NCBI GenBank assembly: GCA_008501825.1
Contig: QQUA01000009.1
Coordinates: forward strand, 62,001 to 126,000
Origin: Planctomycetota bacterium
GTDB taxonomy: Bacteria; Planctomycetota; UBA1135
Reading direction: 5' to 3'
Length of the DNA: 64,000 nt
Under the pieces are notes generated by a model. The model saw nothing but the letters and a program-made list of their open reading frames with translations, ran no database searches and was not told the origin of the DNA. Of the stretch, positions 1 to 9,070 are shown piece by piece. The position numbers and the translations under genes were made by a program. Numbering within the stretch: position 1 is the stretch's first letter; every line of letters begins with the position of its first letter.

Positions 1-1
1 C

Positions 2-475
2 CGCAGCGTAGAAATTCAGCGCCTGATCGGCCGCTCCCTTCGCTCGATTTTGGATTTGAGCGCATTTCCCAACCACACCCTGCACGTGGATTGCGACGTA
101 TTGCAGGCGGACGGCGGAACCCGTTGCGCCGCCATCACCGGCGCTTGCATGGCGCTGCACGACGCCCTTCGAACCCTTTCCGGACGTCAACAACTTCGCC
201 ATTGGCCGATGTTGGATTGGTTGGCGGCGGTTTCGGTCGGAGTGGTCCGCGATCAAGAGCTGCTCGATCTCAACTACGGAGAAGATTTCGACGCCGTCGT
301 GGACATGAACGTCATCGGCACCGCAGGCGGTCGCTTGGTCGAAGTCCAAGCCACCGCCGAAGGGGATCCCTTTCCCCAAGACAGCTTTCAACGCCTGTTG
401 GATTTGGCCATGGCCGGGGTGGCCGAAATCACGGAGTTGCAAAAGCAAGTAGTCGAAGGTGGCCTCCCGGTCTGA
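2..475 (+). CDS. rph: Ribonuclease PH, 3' part only (5' end outside window)
   Basis: RNase PH trims and matures the 3' ends of tRNA precursors by phosphorolysis in the cytoplasm. The frame is open from base 2, giving RSVEIQRLIGRSLR and then LHVDCDVLQADGGTR, ITGACMAL, GVVRDQELLDLNYGED and EVQATAEGDPF, which are hallmark blocks of the C-terminal two thirds of RNase PH. About 157 residues are visible; the whole family is about 240, so the first 80 or so lie upstream. Family assignment is firm. It leads a same-strand run with a phosphoesterase, rdgB and lepA; the rph-rdgB pairing is common in many bacteria. Confidence 0.95.
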   Translation, partial: RSVEIQRLIGRSLRSILDLSAFPNHTLHVDCDVLQADGGTRCAAITGACMALHDALRTLSGRQQLRHWPMLDWLAAVSVGVVRDQELLDLNYGEDFDAVVDMNVIGTAGGRLVEVQATAEGDPFPQDSFQRLLDLAMAGVAEITELQKQVVEGGLPV

Positions 476-496
476 TTTCCTGATTCGAGAACGACC

Positions 497-1648
497 ATGA
501 AACGGCGTTGGAAACTGCTGCTCGGTTTTCTGGTGGTTTTGCTGGTGGCCGCAGCCGTCGGCATGCACCACGGGTTGCGCTATCCCCCCCTTCAGTGGGA
601 TCCGGCCCCCCGACCGCTCCACGCCCTCTCCGAGGAAGGCTGGTCGGTGGAAGCCGAGGGTGCCTATTCCCGAGGTGTCCGCGAGGGCGTGTTGCACTTT
701 CGCGCCTTCGTCCCGGAGCCCAGTCTTTCGTTTCGTTCCAACGGCGCCGAGTTCGCCAAGGTGGTGGTGGAAAACATCCACCCCGATGCTTTCATTTACG
801 AAGATGGCCTACGGGATAAGGCCGAGGGATTGCAACGAACGGTCAGCTTGCCCTTGAAAGGGACCGAGCAAGTCACCCTGAGCTTTAAATTCCCGACCCG
901 GGGTCGGTATCGCTTTGCCGCCATCGGCGATGCCGGCGGCGGCCCGCAACTGCGCCACTGCCTGGAAAGGGCGAAAGAATTGAACGCCGATTTCGTCCTC
1001 CATCTTGGGGACATCGCCTATTTGGAAGATGATTTCGAAAACGGCGCGAAAAACTTCCTGCAATCCCCCTTGCCGATCTACGTGACTTGCGGCAACCATG
1101 ATTTTCACGGCGGCCACCGCAATCGGCACCGTTTCTTCTCGGAGAATTTCGGCCCGCTGAATTCTGGATTTGCTTTAGGCGAAGTGCATTTCTTGAATTT
1201 GGACACGGCCGCCGACTTGCTTTGGCCTTGGCAAGGTGAGCGGGGTAAGTTGCTGGAAGCTTTTGAGGAAACCCGGGCGCAGCATCGAGCCAAATGGGGA
1301 GACGGACCGCTTCCTCCCTTGGTGGTGTTTACCCACCGGCCGTTGAACGATCCGCGCATGACCCTGGGCCGGCGCAAGAAAGCTCACGCTCTGAACTTCC
1401 AATTGGAAGCGAACTGGCTGCGTAAAAAACTGTTGGAGCTGGAAGCTACGGTGCTCTTGGCTGGACACATTCACGAATCTCACCATTTCAACGACGAGGG
1501 TTTGGATACCTGGATTGCCGGCGAGGGTTTGAGCGAAGGCACGACCGAAGCTTCCATCTTGATCGGCGAATTCGGTCCCGGTGAAACTCCGGTTTTCCGC
1601 TGGGAACCCTTGAACATGCCGGTGGAATACACCAAGTGGCGCCATTGA
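497..1648 (+). CDS. Membrane-anchored calcineurin-like metallophosphoesterase
   Basis: A 383-residue protein with an N-terminal hydrophobic segment (residues 7-22, after MKRRWK) that is either a signal anchor or uncleaved signal, so the enzyme should face the periplasm. Residues 50-135 look like a beta-sandwich purple-acid-phosphatase-type N-domain. The catalytic domain carries the metallophosphatase ligands in order: GDAG (144-147), HLGDIAY (169-175), GNHD (199-202), THRP and GHIHESHH near the end. Substrate cannot be told from sequence. It sits 21 bases after rph and its stop precedes the rdgB ATG by five bases, so the genes are probably co-transcribed. It resembles secreted acid phosphatase/phosphodiesterase proteins; no role in nucleotide metabolism is shown. 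Confidence 0.85.
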   Translation: MKRRWKLLLGFLVVLLVAAAVGMHHGLRYPPLQWDPAPRPLHALSEEGWSVEAEGAYSRGVREGVLHFRAFVPEPSLSFRSNGAEFAKVVVENIHPDAFIYEDGLRDKAEGLQRTVSLPLKGTEQVTLSFKFPTRGRYRFAAIGDAGGGPQLRHCLERAKELNADFVLHLGDIAYLEDDFENGAKNFLQSPLPIYVTCGNHDFHGGHRNRHRFFSENFGPLNSGFALGEVHFLNLDTAADLLWPWQGERGKLLEAFEETRAQHRAKWGDGPLPPLVVFTHRPLNDPRMTLGRRKKAHALNFQLEANWLRKKLLELEATVLLAGHIHESHHFNDEGLDTWIAGEGLSEGTTEASILIGEFGPGETPVFRWEPLNMPVEYTKWRH

Positions 1649-1653
1649 ACCCC

Positions 1654-2292
1654 ATGAAACAGCGCATCCTGGTAGCCTCGGGAAATGCCAAAAAGCTGGC
1701 GGAATTGCGCTCGCTTTGCCAAGACCTGCCGGTGGAGATTCTCGGCCCGGAAGCCTTGCCCCAAGGATTGCCGGAGGTCGAAGAAGATGGCGATACTTTC
1801 CTCGCCAACGCCGGAAAGAAAGCCTTCGCTTTTGCGGAGGCGGCCCAAGCTCAACTTGGAGAAGACGTGTGGGCCCTGGCCGATGATTCCGGTTTGGTGG
1901 TAGACGCTTTGGATGGAGCCCCGGGGGTTTATTCCGCCCGCTTTGCCGGAGTGGAAGGCCCGGAACGGGACGCCGCTAACATCGCCCATCTCCTGCACGC
2001 GCTCGGCGATGCCCCCGAGGAACAACGCGGCGCCGCCTTCGTTTGTTTAATTGCCGTTGCTCATGGCGAAGAACTGTTGTTCGCCGTGGAAGGGCGGGTG
2101 GAAGGCAGCATCTTGGAGGCGCCGGATGGAGATGGAGGTTTCGGTTATGACCCGGTTTTCTTTCACCCGGGTTCCGGTCGCAGCTTCGCCCGCCTGAGCC
2201 CGGCGGAAAAAGCGGCGGTCAGCCATCGTGGAGAGGCGGTGGCCAAATTGCGCCACGTTTTGGAAACGGTCTTGCCCCAAACCCAGCGATGA
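1654..2292 (+). CDS. rdgB: Non-canonical purine NTP pyrophosphatase, RdgB/HAM1 family
   Basis: This cytoplasmic enzyme hydrolyses ITP, dITP and XTP to the monophosphates and keeps deaminated purines out of nucleic acids. Visible motifs: LVASGNAKKLAELR at the N-terminus (the S/T-x-N-x-x-K substrate loop), ADDSGLVVDALDG, GVYSARFAG, GFGYDPVFF and SHRGEAVAKL at the C-terminus. I start it at the ATG at 1654 rather than the in-frame GTG at 1636, because the upstream option would lie inside the phosphoesterase gene and the family begins directly at the K-R-I-L-V strand. The product is 212 residues, normal length. Its stop overlaps the lepA start by four bases (ATGA), implying translational coupling. 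Confidence 0.96.
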   Translation: MKQRILVASGNAKKLAELRSLCQDLPVEILGPEALPQGLPEVEEDGDTFLANAGKKAFAFAEAAQAQLGEDVWALADDSGLVVDALDGAPGVYSARFAGVEGPERDAANIAHLLHALGDAPEEQRGAAFVCLIAVAHGEELLFAVEGRVEGSILEAPDGDGGFGYDPVFFHPGSGRSFARLSPAEKAAVSHRGEAVAKLRHVLETVLPQTQR

Positions 2293-4097
2293 GCGAAACC
2301 TTCCCCCGAGAGCGCATCCGCAACTTTTCCATCATCGCCCACATCGACCACGGCAAGTCGACTCTGGCCGACCGTTTCCTGGAAATCACCGGCGCCGTCG
2401 ACACCCGCAAACGGGCAGAGCAGATGCTCGACTCGATGGATTTGGAAAAGGAACGGGGAATCACCATCAAAGCGGCGGCGGTGGCTTTGCAGGCCAAGAT
2501 CGACGGCGAGGATTATTTATTGAACTTGATTGATACGCCGGGACACGTCGACTTCTCCTACGAAGTCGAAAAGTCCCTTCAGGCGTGCGAAGGCGCTTTG
2601 CTGTTGATTGACGCCGCCCAAGGCATTCAAGCTCAGACGGTCGCCAACGCCCTCCTGGCTTTGGAGCAGGAGATGACCGTGATTCCGGTTTTCAACAAGA
2701 TTGATTTGCCCCACGCTCGACCGGAGGAGATCGCTGAGGAGCTGGAGCACGTCCTGTTGTTGGAAAAGGAATCCGCCTTGCCTTGCTCGGCAAAAACCGG
2801 CAAGGGCGTGGAAGAGTTGCTTCGAGAAATCGTCCGGCAAGTTCCGGCGCCGCAAGGCGATCCTGACAAACCGTTGCGGGCGTTGATCTTCGATGCCAAA
2901 TACGACGAATATCGCGGCGTCGTGGTTTATTTACGGATCATCGACGGCGTGATTCGCAAGGGTGATTCAGTTCACATGTTGGGAACCGGCCGGGATTATG
3001 ACGTTTTGGAATTGGGCAAGTTCACGCCCAAGCCGAAACCTTTTAAATCCATGGGGCCGGGAGAAGCCGGTTATTTGATTTCCAACATCAAGCGCCTTGG
3101 GGACGTGAAAGTCGGCGACACCATCACCTTGACCAAAGGAGAGCGGGCTGAGCCGTTGCAAGGCTATCGGGAGCCTCAGGCCATGGTCTGGTGCGGCATC
3201 TATCCGACCAACAGCGGGGATTTCGAAAACCTGCGCTCAGCCCTGGAAACTTTGAAGTTGAACGACTCTTCGATTCTGTTCGAACCGGAGTCGTCCGATG
3301 CGCTGGGTTTCGGATTCCGTTGCGGCTTTTTGGGCTTGCTGCACATGGAAATCGTGCAAGAGCGCCTGGAACGGGAAAGCGATTTGGATATCGTGCAAAC
3401 CGCTCCCACCGTGCCTTATGAAGTCCAGTTCCTCGAAGGTGAAAGCCAAGTGATTCATTCTCCGGGGGAGTTACCCGACTCCAACGAATATCAGGAAATC
3501 CGCGAGCCGGTGGTCACCACCAGCATTTTGGTGCCGGACTTCGGCATCGGCCCGGTAATGAAGCTGTGCGCCGATCGCCGCGGGGTTTTTCTGCGCCAGG
3601 ACCATTTGTCCCCGACCCGAGTGATGTTGGTTTGGGACATGCCGCTGGCCGAAATCATTTTCGATTTCTACGACAAATTGAAATCGGCGACTCGCGGTTA
3701 CGGCACCATGAATTATGACGAGCCGCGCTTCGAAGCTTCCCGTCTGGTTAAGGTCCGAATCATGGTGTCCGGAGTGGAAGCCGATGCCCTGTCGGTGATT
3801 TGCCATACCGATTCGGCCCAAAAACGGGGCCGGGCCATTTTGCGCAAGCTGCAAAAGGAAATCCCCCGTCACCAGTTTCAGGTGGCCTTGCAAGCGGCGG
3901 TCGGCGGCAAGATTATCGCCCGGGAAAACATCCGAGCTTTGAGCAAGAACGTCACGGCCAAGTGCTACGGCGGCGACATCACCCGCAAACGGAAGCTGCT
4001 GGAAAAGCAAAAAGAAGGCAAGAAGCGGATGAAGTCCCTCGGCCGGGTGGAAGTCCCGCAAAAAGCCTTCTTGGCGGTTTTGTCCACCGACGAATAG
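2289..4097 (+). CDS. lepA: Elongation factor 4 (LepA), ribosome back-translocase
   Basis: A 602-residue translational GTPase, the standard LepA length. G motifs are intact: AHIDHGKST (G1), the switch region ERGITIKAAAV, DTPGH (G3), NKIDLP (G4) and SAKTG (G5). The LepA-specific C-terminal domain is recognisable from VGGKIIARENIRALSK and the lysine-rich KRKLLEKQKEGKKRMK before VEVPQKAFLAVL. The protein binds stalled or mispositioned ribosomes and influences elongation and initiation under stress. Its start overlaps rdgB by four bases. It closes the housekeeping run; a possible structured 3' region follows. Confidence 0.98.
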   Translation: MSETFPRERIRNFSIIAHIDHGKSTLADRFLEITGAVDTRKRAEQMLDSMDLEKERGITIKAAAVALQAKIDGEDYLLNLIDTPGHVDFSYEVEKSLQACEGALLLIDAAQGIQAQTVANALLALEQEMTVIPVFNKIDLPHARPEEIAEELEHVLLLEKESALPCSAKTGKGVEELLREIVRQVPAPQGDPDKPLRALIFDAKYDEYRGVVVYLRIIDGVIRKGDSVHMLGTGRDYDVLELGKFTPKPKPFKSMGPGEAGYLISNIKRLGDVKVGDTITLTKGERAEPLQGYREPQAMVWCGIYPTNSGDFENLRSALETLKLNDSSILFEPESSDALGFGFRCGFLGLLHMEIVQERLERESDLDIVQTAPTVPYEVQFLEGESQVIHSPGELPDSNEYQEIREPVVTTSILVPDFGIGPVMKLCADRRGVFLRQDHLSPTRVMLVWDMPLAEIIFDFYDKLKSATRGYGTMNYDEPRFEASRLVKVRIMVSGVEADALSVICHTDSAQKRGRAILRKLQKEIPRHQFQVALQAAVGGKIIARENIRALSKNVTAKCYGGDITRKRKLLEKQKEGKKRMKSLGRVEVPQKAFLAVLSTDE

Positions 4098-4098
4098 G

Positions 4099-4167
4099 TT
4101 TGACCGGTTCCCCGGGTCGGCTCACCCGGCAGGCTTTGGCGGTTGTCGTGTTCACGTCGCGGTCAAA
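4099..4167 (+). other. Possible structured 3' UTR of lepA
   Basis: TTTGACCG (4099-4106) can pair with CGGTCAAA (4160-4167), enclosing a CCGGGT/ACCCGG hairpin (4112-4117 with 4124-4129). No U-tract follows, so this is not a standard intrinsic terminator. It may stabilise the lepA message or be chance in GC-rich DNA. The rest of 4098-4325 shows no gene and no convincing promoter. Confidence 0.3.
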
Positions 4168-4325
4168 TGGGTAGCCAAATGCCTTGCACAGCCTGAAAAA
4201 CTCCATAACCTTGAGGGAGGCGCGAGGAAATCATTGCCCCCTTTTTCCAAGGGACCACTCCTCGATGCCCCATTTCCACTTCATTTATCGATCCGTCTCT
4301 AAACCCTTTTCGAGAACCTGAACCG

Positions 4326-5198
4326 ATGAAAACGAATCGGCGAAAACAACTCTTTTTGAAAGCCCTGGCCTTGGCTTTTCTGGTATCCGCTCCGTGGCTA
4401 TTCGGGAAAGTCACGGCCTTGGCGAAGGGGCCAAGCAAAACAAATGTTGGAAGTGAATATCTGGAAGCCTCCAACGGGTCGCCACCTTCTTGCGGCCATC
4501 GATTGCGAACCGGAGAACCGCTCCCGTCTCTTCCTAGATTCCGGCTGCCTATTGAAGAATTCCGAACGACGACTCGCCTGTTCAGCAACGAGCTTGGACT
4601 TTGGTGGGTCAAGCTGATTCCTCACCAAAAATCTCTGGAAGTGAGAATCCTGCCCGACCGATGGTCCTTCGATCTGAGCCGGCAAACTGAAGGGCATTTT
4701 GAGCCCACAGCCATGGCTATCGGCCCCACCGAGGAAGTGTTTATCGCCGGACGTCTTCCGGGTTTGAGCAGCTCCGCCATCTACAAATTGGACTTTCCTT
4801 GGAACGGAGCTCCCACTTACACCACCGAATTGTTATGGATGGGACCTGAGATCGGAGATGTCCTTGGCTTGCATTACACCAAGCAAATCAATGGAGGTTT
4901 GACCCTGTTCGATTTCACTCATGCATCGCTGATTTATTTTCACTTGGCTGATCGAACCTACCGAATTGTGGCTGAGCCGAGCCAATACCCGGCGCTATTG
5001 GAAGTCTTCCATCTTGAAATCAACCCAATCCACAGAGTGGAAAACGTATTTGACATAAAAGAAATGACGGGAATCTCCATGATGTTGCAAGATAGTTGGT
5101 GGCCAGTTGGCCCGCCCTACGACCCGCAAATTCGAACCATCGAATTCGTCGACCACGGAGGCGATGGAATCGACGATTTCCTCGATTTCAACCCTTAG
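4326..5198 (+). CDS. Secreted protein of unknown function, propeller-like
   Basis: A 290-residue protein with a basic start (MKTNRRKQ) and a hydrophobic stretch to about residue 27, consistent with export. I do not recognise a family. The middle has short phrases such as EEVFIAGRLPG, AIYKLDFPW and GLTLFDF that look like beta-propeller blades in which an item is read out and listed. It ends with HGGDGIDDFLDF, an Asp/Gly loop of the calcium-binding type also hinted at near the end of the gene at 9148-9756 (LGNDGTIDGSGQF), so the two may be distant relatives. It faces the histidine-kinase gene tail to tail, with 56 bases between their stops. Confidence 0.7.
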   Translation: MKTNRRKQLFLKALALAFLVSAPWLFGKVTALAKGPSKTNVGSEYLEASNGSPPSCGHRLRTGEPLPSLPRFRLPIEEFRTTTRLFSNELGLWWVKLIPHQKSLEVRILPDRWSFDLSRQTEGHFEPTAMAIGPTEEVFIAGRLPGLSSSAIYKLDFPWNGAPTYTTELLWMGPEIGDVLGLHYTKQINGGLTLFDFTHASLIYFHLADRTYRIVAEPSQYPALLEVFHLEINPIHRVENVFDIKEMTGISMMLQDSWWPVGPPYDPQIRTIEFVDHGGDGIDDFLDFNP

Positions 5199-5254
5199 AA
5201 AACCCCGTTCCGAAATTTATCTACCAACGTGAGAAAGCAAGGCTGAAAAGAGGT

Positions 5255-6691
5255 TCAGTCAGATTTAGATTCGGGATCGATTTGCGGAATCCAGGGGAAG
5301 CGAACGGAGAAGCAACTTCCGGCCGGGGAACTTTCCACCTCAATAATGGCTCCGTGCAAACGAGCGATTTCCGCAACGAGGGCCAAACCCAGGCCGGCTC
5401 CATTGGTTGATTTTGAATCGGAATCCACCCTATAGAAACGATCGAAAATATGTTCTTTGGCATTGGCCGGAATTCCAGGACCTTGATCGCGCACCTCAAT
5501 GCAAGGGCAGTTCTCATGTCGTACGGAAATCTCCACCATCTTGGGTGCCTCCGAGTAACGCAAGGCGTTCGATATCAAATTACCGATTAAAACCCGCAGC
5601 AAGGCTTCGTCTCCTAGAACCGAGAGAGTCTCATCGCCTTCCATTTGAATTCGGCCGGCGGCTTGAGGTTGAGCGCCGGCAGTTTCTCTGGCCAGAACCA
5701 GCAAGGGGACCGGAGTGAAGGATCGCTCCACTTTGCCGGCATCCAAACGGGCCAACAGCAACAAGGCTTCCACCACCCGCCCCATGCGTTGAGACGTTCC
5801 CAGAATGTCGTCGAGGAAGGTTCGGTATTCCTCCGGCGATCTCTCTTTGCGCACGGCAACCTCAGCCGAACTTTGAATCGCCGCGATTGGGTTGCGCAGT
5901 TCATGTGCGGCGTCGGAAGTAAATCGCCGCTGTTTGCTCAAGGCATTCTCCAAGCGGGTAAAAGCGTTTTCCAACAAATCGGCCAAGTGATCGACTTCGT
6001 CCCCGGTTCCTCGACGAGGCCAATGGCTGGCCTGACCCGCTTGGATTTTGCTGGCGGCGGCTCCCAAAGCTTGCAAGGGTTCCACGAAACGGCGCGACAG
6101 AAAGAAACCGAAAACCACCACGATGCCGGCACTGATTCCGCCCAATAAAACCAACAACCAGCGAAGTTCCGCCCGTTTGGCGGCGATCGGTGCAGTGGAG
6201 CCGGCGACCCGCACCAAAACTTGAAAAGAAGGTTCCCTGGGATCTTCCTCGGTAGGCGGAACCTCTGGGATTTCCGCCACCAAGGTGCACAGTCGGCGTT
6301 CCGCCTCCCCTTGTTCGAGGAATTGGAATTCACACTTCGATTCCCGTTGCAGGGACCAACCGGCGGTCCACGATGCCGGCGGTTTGTCGCAGTCCAGGGC
6401 AGGCCCGCTTTGGTACAAGAGTCGCCCTTGAGGCCAGGTCCACACTTCCATGCTTTGTTGTCGACCGGGCAATGGCGGGCCGATCCATTCGAATTCGACC
6501 TCGCCCAATTCCTCGTCCCATTCAGCCAAAGCGGCCAAACCGGTGGCTGTCGCCCGCAACTGAGCGTCCATCCCATCCAATAATGCGGCTCCGATCCGTA
6601 CGGAGAGTACGGCGGAGAAGGCCAGCAAGAGAAAACCGGCCAAGGCGACGAACCAAGCCATCAAGCTGGCTCGCAAGCTCAGCGGCTTCAT
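5255..6691 (-). CDS. Sensor histidine kinase (HAMP, HisKA, HATPase)
   Basis: A 478-residue two-component sensor. Transmembrane segments at about 11-35 and 177-199 bracket a roughly 140-residue periplasmic sensor region rich in Glu and Pro. A HAMP linker follows, then HisKA with phospho-acceptor His263 in DAAHELRNPIAAI, and an HATPase domain with N-box NLISNALRYS, G1 DQGPGIP and G2 GAGLGLALVAEI. The cytoplasmic half is of the OmpR-partner (CusS/QseC-like) type. Its ATG overlaps the stop of the response regulator (ATGA), so both are one message. The linked PepSY and secreted-protein genes suggest an envelope or metal cue, but the ligand is unknown. Confidence 0.93.
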   Translation of the reverse strand: MKPLSLRASLMAWFVALAGFLLLAFSAVLSVRIGAALLDGMDAQLRATATGLAALAEWDEELGEVEFEWIGPPLPGRQQSMEVWTWPQGRLLYQSGPALDCDKPPASWTAGWSLQRESKCEFQFLEQGEAERRLCTLVAEIPEVPPTEEDPREPSFQVLVRVAGSTAPIAAKRAELRWLLVLLGGISAGIVVVFGFFLSRRFVEPLQALGAAASKIQAGQASHWPRRGTGDEVDHLADLLENAFTRLENALSKQRRFTSDAAHELRNPIAAIQSSAEVAVRKERSPEEYRTFLDDILGTSQRMGRVVEALLLLARLDAGKVERSFTPVPLLVLARETAGAQPQAAGRIQMEGDETLSVLGDEALLRVLIGNLISNALRYSEAPKMVEISVRHENCPCIEVRDQGPGIPANAKEHIFDRFYRVDSDSKSTNGAGLGLALVAEIARLHGAIIEVESSPAGSCFSVRFPWIPQIDPESKSD

Positions 6692-7368
6692 GGGCCGTCC
6701 TCCGTCAACAAATAGCCAGCTCCCCGCCGGGTGTGCAGTAACTTCGGCTCAAAGTCCCGGTCGATCTTGCGACGAAGGTTGGAAATCACGACTTCAAGGA
6801 CGTTGGAGTCCGGACCGCATTCATCATCCCAGGTGGCGGCGGCAATCCGAGCTTTACTTTGAACGGCGTTCACGTTGCGCAACAGGAATTCCAGAACTCG
6901 AAACTCCAGAGCGCTGAGATGAATGGCTTTGGAAGCCCGTTGAACCCGGCGAGTTTTTACGTCCATCTCCAAATCTGCCAGTCGAAGTTTGCCGCTTCGC
7001 TGGGATCCGGTGCGGCGCAGCAAAGCTCGTAATCGAGCCAATAGTTCGGTAAAGGCGAAAGGTTTGGCCAAGTAGTCGTCAGCCCCGGCATCCAGACCGG
7101 AGACCACGTCCTCGGTGGTGTCGCAAGCCGTCAACATCAAGATCGGTACCGAAGAACCCTGATGGCGAAGCCGGCGACAGACTTCCCAGCCGTCCACCTT
7201 CGGCAGGCGTAAGTCCAAAATGACGAGGTCGTGATGTTCGGCTGATGCGAACCACAAAGCTTCCTCGCCGTCGCGAGCATGGTCTACGACGTAATGTTCA
7301 TCCTGCAAGCCGACGATGAGGGATCGGGCCAGGATTTGTTCGTCTTCCACCAACAAAATGCGAGTCAC
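6688..7368 (-). CDS. OmpR/PhoB-family response regulator
   Basis: A 226-residue DNA-binding regulator: receiver domain (residues 1-115) with acidic pair E8-D9, phospho-acceptor Asp52 in LVILDLRLP and Lys in YLAKPF, then a winged-helix output domain ending in NLRRKIDRD and HTRRGAGYLL, typical of OmpR/PhoB. The start is a GTG at 7368, supported by GGAG seven bases upstream. It partners the downstream kinase (four-base overlap) and follows the PepSY gene by 32 bases. It probably autoregulates the four-gene unit that begins at 8965, which is a common arrangement, but no binding repeat was identified. Confidence 0.95.
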   Translation of the reverse strand: MTRILLVEDEQILARSLIVGLQDEHYVVDHARDGEEALWFASAEHHDLVILDLRLPKVDGWEVCRRLRHQGSSVPILMLTACDTTEDVVSGLDAGADDYLAKPFAFTELLARLRALLRRTGSQRSGKLRLADLEMDVKTRRVQRASKAIHLSALEFRVLEFLLRNVNAVQSKARIAAATWDDECGPDSNVLEVVISNLRRKIDRDFEPKLLHTRRGAGYLLTEDGP

Positions 7369-7400
7369 GGTTTTACTCCGCCAAAAGCCGGCCTTTGAGC

Positions 7401-8009
7401 TTAGTTCCCATCTTCTAATTCCAATTCAATCACGTGACCGGCACGAGCTTCCACTTCGCACTCAATCAAGTATCGTCCTTGCACGAACAGGATTTCGGCC
7501 AGCGGTTGGCTGTTCTCAAAATCCAATTCGGCCAACACAGGGGAGGCCTTGAGCAGAGCTTCTCCCTTTTCGATCAATTGCACCAGAGAAAGCTCGGTAT
7601 GCCAGAGCAAATTCTCAAAACGCTGAAGCTCTTGTACATCATCCGGCTCGGTTTCCGGTTGTTGAGCCAGGATTTCGCCGGTTTTAGGATCGACCAAGAC
7701 TTCCACAAGTTGGTGCTCGGGAGTGATGACGCTCACTTCGTAAACCACGTGCAAGCGGCCGTTGACTTGTTCACCCTCGAGCTCCGCTTCCACGGCCATT
7801 CCTGGACGGGCGCTCAAAGCCCGCTGGATGGCGGCTTTCAATCCGATGCCCGAATGAGGGCTTAAGTTGCGAGGGTCCAAATCTTGTTTCGAACCAAGAT
7901 CCGGTCGCCTCGCCGACTCGCCGGCGACCCCGGGAGTTTGGGCCACCGGCGATGCGGACGCGAGAACCGATAGGATGACGACGAACCAGAGCACAGGGGA
8001 AAAACGCAT
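7401..8009 (-). CDS. Exported PepSY-domain protein
   Basis: A 202-residue protein with a signal peptide (MRFSPVLWFVVILSVLASAS, cleavage near VAQ). Residues 55-115 form a PepSY module: GLKAAIQRALSARPG, a beta-meander, then VLVDPKTGEIL. A second, weaker copy spans about 140-200 (LVQLIEKGEALL to HVIELELED). PepSY domains are periplasmic and are often thought to bind or inhibit other envelope proteins; many sit beside OmpR-type two-component genes as here. The start has AAGGA eight bases upstream. It probably modulates or reports to the adjacent sensor kinase, which is inference from linkage. Confidence 0.8.
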   Translation of the reverse strand: MRFSPVLWFVVILSVLASASPVAQTPGVAGESARRPDLGSKQDLDPRNLSPHSGIGLKAAIQRALSARPGMAVEAELEGEQVNGRLHVVYEVSVITPEHQLVEVLVDPKTGEILAQQPETEPDDVQELQRFENLLWHTELSLVQLIEKGEALLKASPVLAELDFENSQPLAEILFVQGRYLIECEVEARAGHVIELELEDGN

Positions 8010-8050
8010 CCTCTTCCTTTGGGTCTTCAGGGGCTTTCGCGTTTGCTTGA

Positions 8051-8965
8051 TTATTGGATTTGAATCAGTTCTAGGCGTTCACCGGTTTCGGTGTCCACTT
8101 CAAGGACTACGCCCACTCCCGGAGCATAGTACTTTTCCTCCACGGCATCCGGCTCTAGAGGCGTCCATGCCATGACTTTCAGGCAATTGGTGAAGGTACC
8201 GTAAGGAACGTCCACCGTCACCCCCATGTCTACGATCTTGGCCACGTCTTCCGCTTCCTGGGGCAAGTATTCCTCACGGTAGATGGTCCCGATCACCGGG
8301 TTTTGGAACATGATCACTCCAGGCAAAGCATCATCCCTACCAGTGCGCCATGAACCATCGAGATTGTCCAAGAAGCCGTCTTCGTAATTGAGGGCGATCT
8401 CGCCGAAATACCAGACATCGCCGTTCAGATCTTGGGCGAACCAATCGTGGGTATCCTCAATCACTTCACCATTCAGGTAAGCAATATCTTGGACAACTCG
8501 GCAGAGGAAGCCATCGACTTCGATGGTGTCATTCAAGGTGGTGACCTCAATTCGCTCCAGTCCATCCGGAGTCATCTTCTCGTAAATGAGAGTTTTGCCC
8601 GGAGTGTAAGGCAGGTATTGATTGGTGATGTTCTCGGAAAAATCGAGCGGATCCAGATCCGGGTTGTACTTCACATGCCCCAGGGCGGCGCAAACCGCCA
8701 ATTGGGCTTCGTATTTGGCCTCAGCTTCTTCCAAGGCTTCCTCACGCTCCGACCAAGCTTCTTGGAGTCCTTCCGTGAAGCTGGTTTCGGGATCGGCCAG
8801 GCTGCGAGTCAGGGAAAGCCAGAAATCTGCCTGGGCCTCGGCCCGGCCGTGCATCAAGGATGCGTGGGCGGTGTTGTCGCATCCTTGCCATTCAGGAATG
8901 GCCCCGGCTGCCGGCGCCAGGAAACCGGCGACAGCGAGGGCCAGCAGGGTAGAAGAAAGTCTCAT
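8051..8965 (-). CDS. Conserved secreted protein of unknown function, PepSY/two-component associated
   Basis: A 304-residue protein with a clear signal peptide (MRLSSTLLALAVAGFLAPAAGA). After a charged helical stretch (SEREEALEEAEAKYEAQ) comes a body that I recall as a widespread unnamed secreted family: NQYLPYTPGKTLIYE, DGFLCRVVQDI, EDTHDWFAQDLNGDVWYFGE, GSWRTG, MFQNPVIGTIYREEY, VDVPYGTF, TPLEP and YYAPGVGVVLEV. Function is unknown. AAGGAG lies five bases before the ATG, directly beside the duplicated leader element. It heads a unit with the PepSY gene, regulator and kinase (gaps of 41 and 32 bases, then overlap), so it may be either the sensed component or the main output. Confidence 0.8.
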   Translation of the reverse strand: MRLSSTLLALAVAGFLAPAAGAIPEWQGCDNTAHASLMHGRAEAQADFWLSLTRSLADPETSFTEGLQEAWSEREEALEEAEAKYEAQLAVCAALGHVKYNPDLDPLDFSENITNQYLPYTPGKTLIYEKMTPDGLERIEVTTLNDTIEVDGFLCRVVQDIAYLNGEVIEDTHDWFAQDLNGDVWYFGEIALNYEDGFLDNLDGSWRTGRDDALPGVIMFQNPVIGTIYREEYLPQEAEDVAKIVDMGVTVDVPYGTFTNCLKVMAWTPLEPDAVEEKYYAPGVGVVLEVDTETGERLELIQIQ

Positions 8966-9070
8966 TTGTGCTCCTTTTCTTGGGACGCACCCCCTGATGT
9001 TGGGGGCGCGACTGAGAGCTGCACCCTATGCCCAAGGTCCTGAATAAAAGCTGAAGGGAGCCGGAGATCG
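8966..9070 (-). ncRNA. Candidate structured 5' leader, copy A
   Basis: This block directly precedes the secreted-protein gene at 8965 on the minus strand and recurs at 9989-10092. On the minus strand, CTTGGG (plus 9031-9036) can pair with CCCAAG (plus 8979-8984), enclosing a CCCCC/GGGGG hairpin (8990-8994 with 9002-9006, seven-base loop containing GATGT). The Shine-Dalgarno AAGGAG (8971-8976) follows the outer stem at once, so folding could control ribosome access. In copy B the inner stem is CCCTA/TAGGG around GATG, so its sequence changed while pairing was kept. I do not recognise a known riboswitch class. It could instead be a duplicated promoter region with incidental pairing. Confidence 0.45.
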
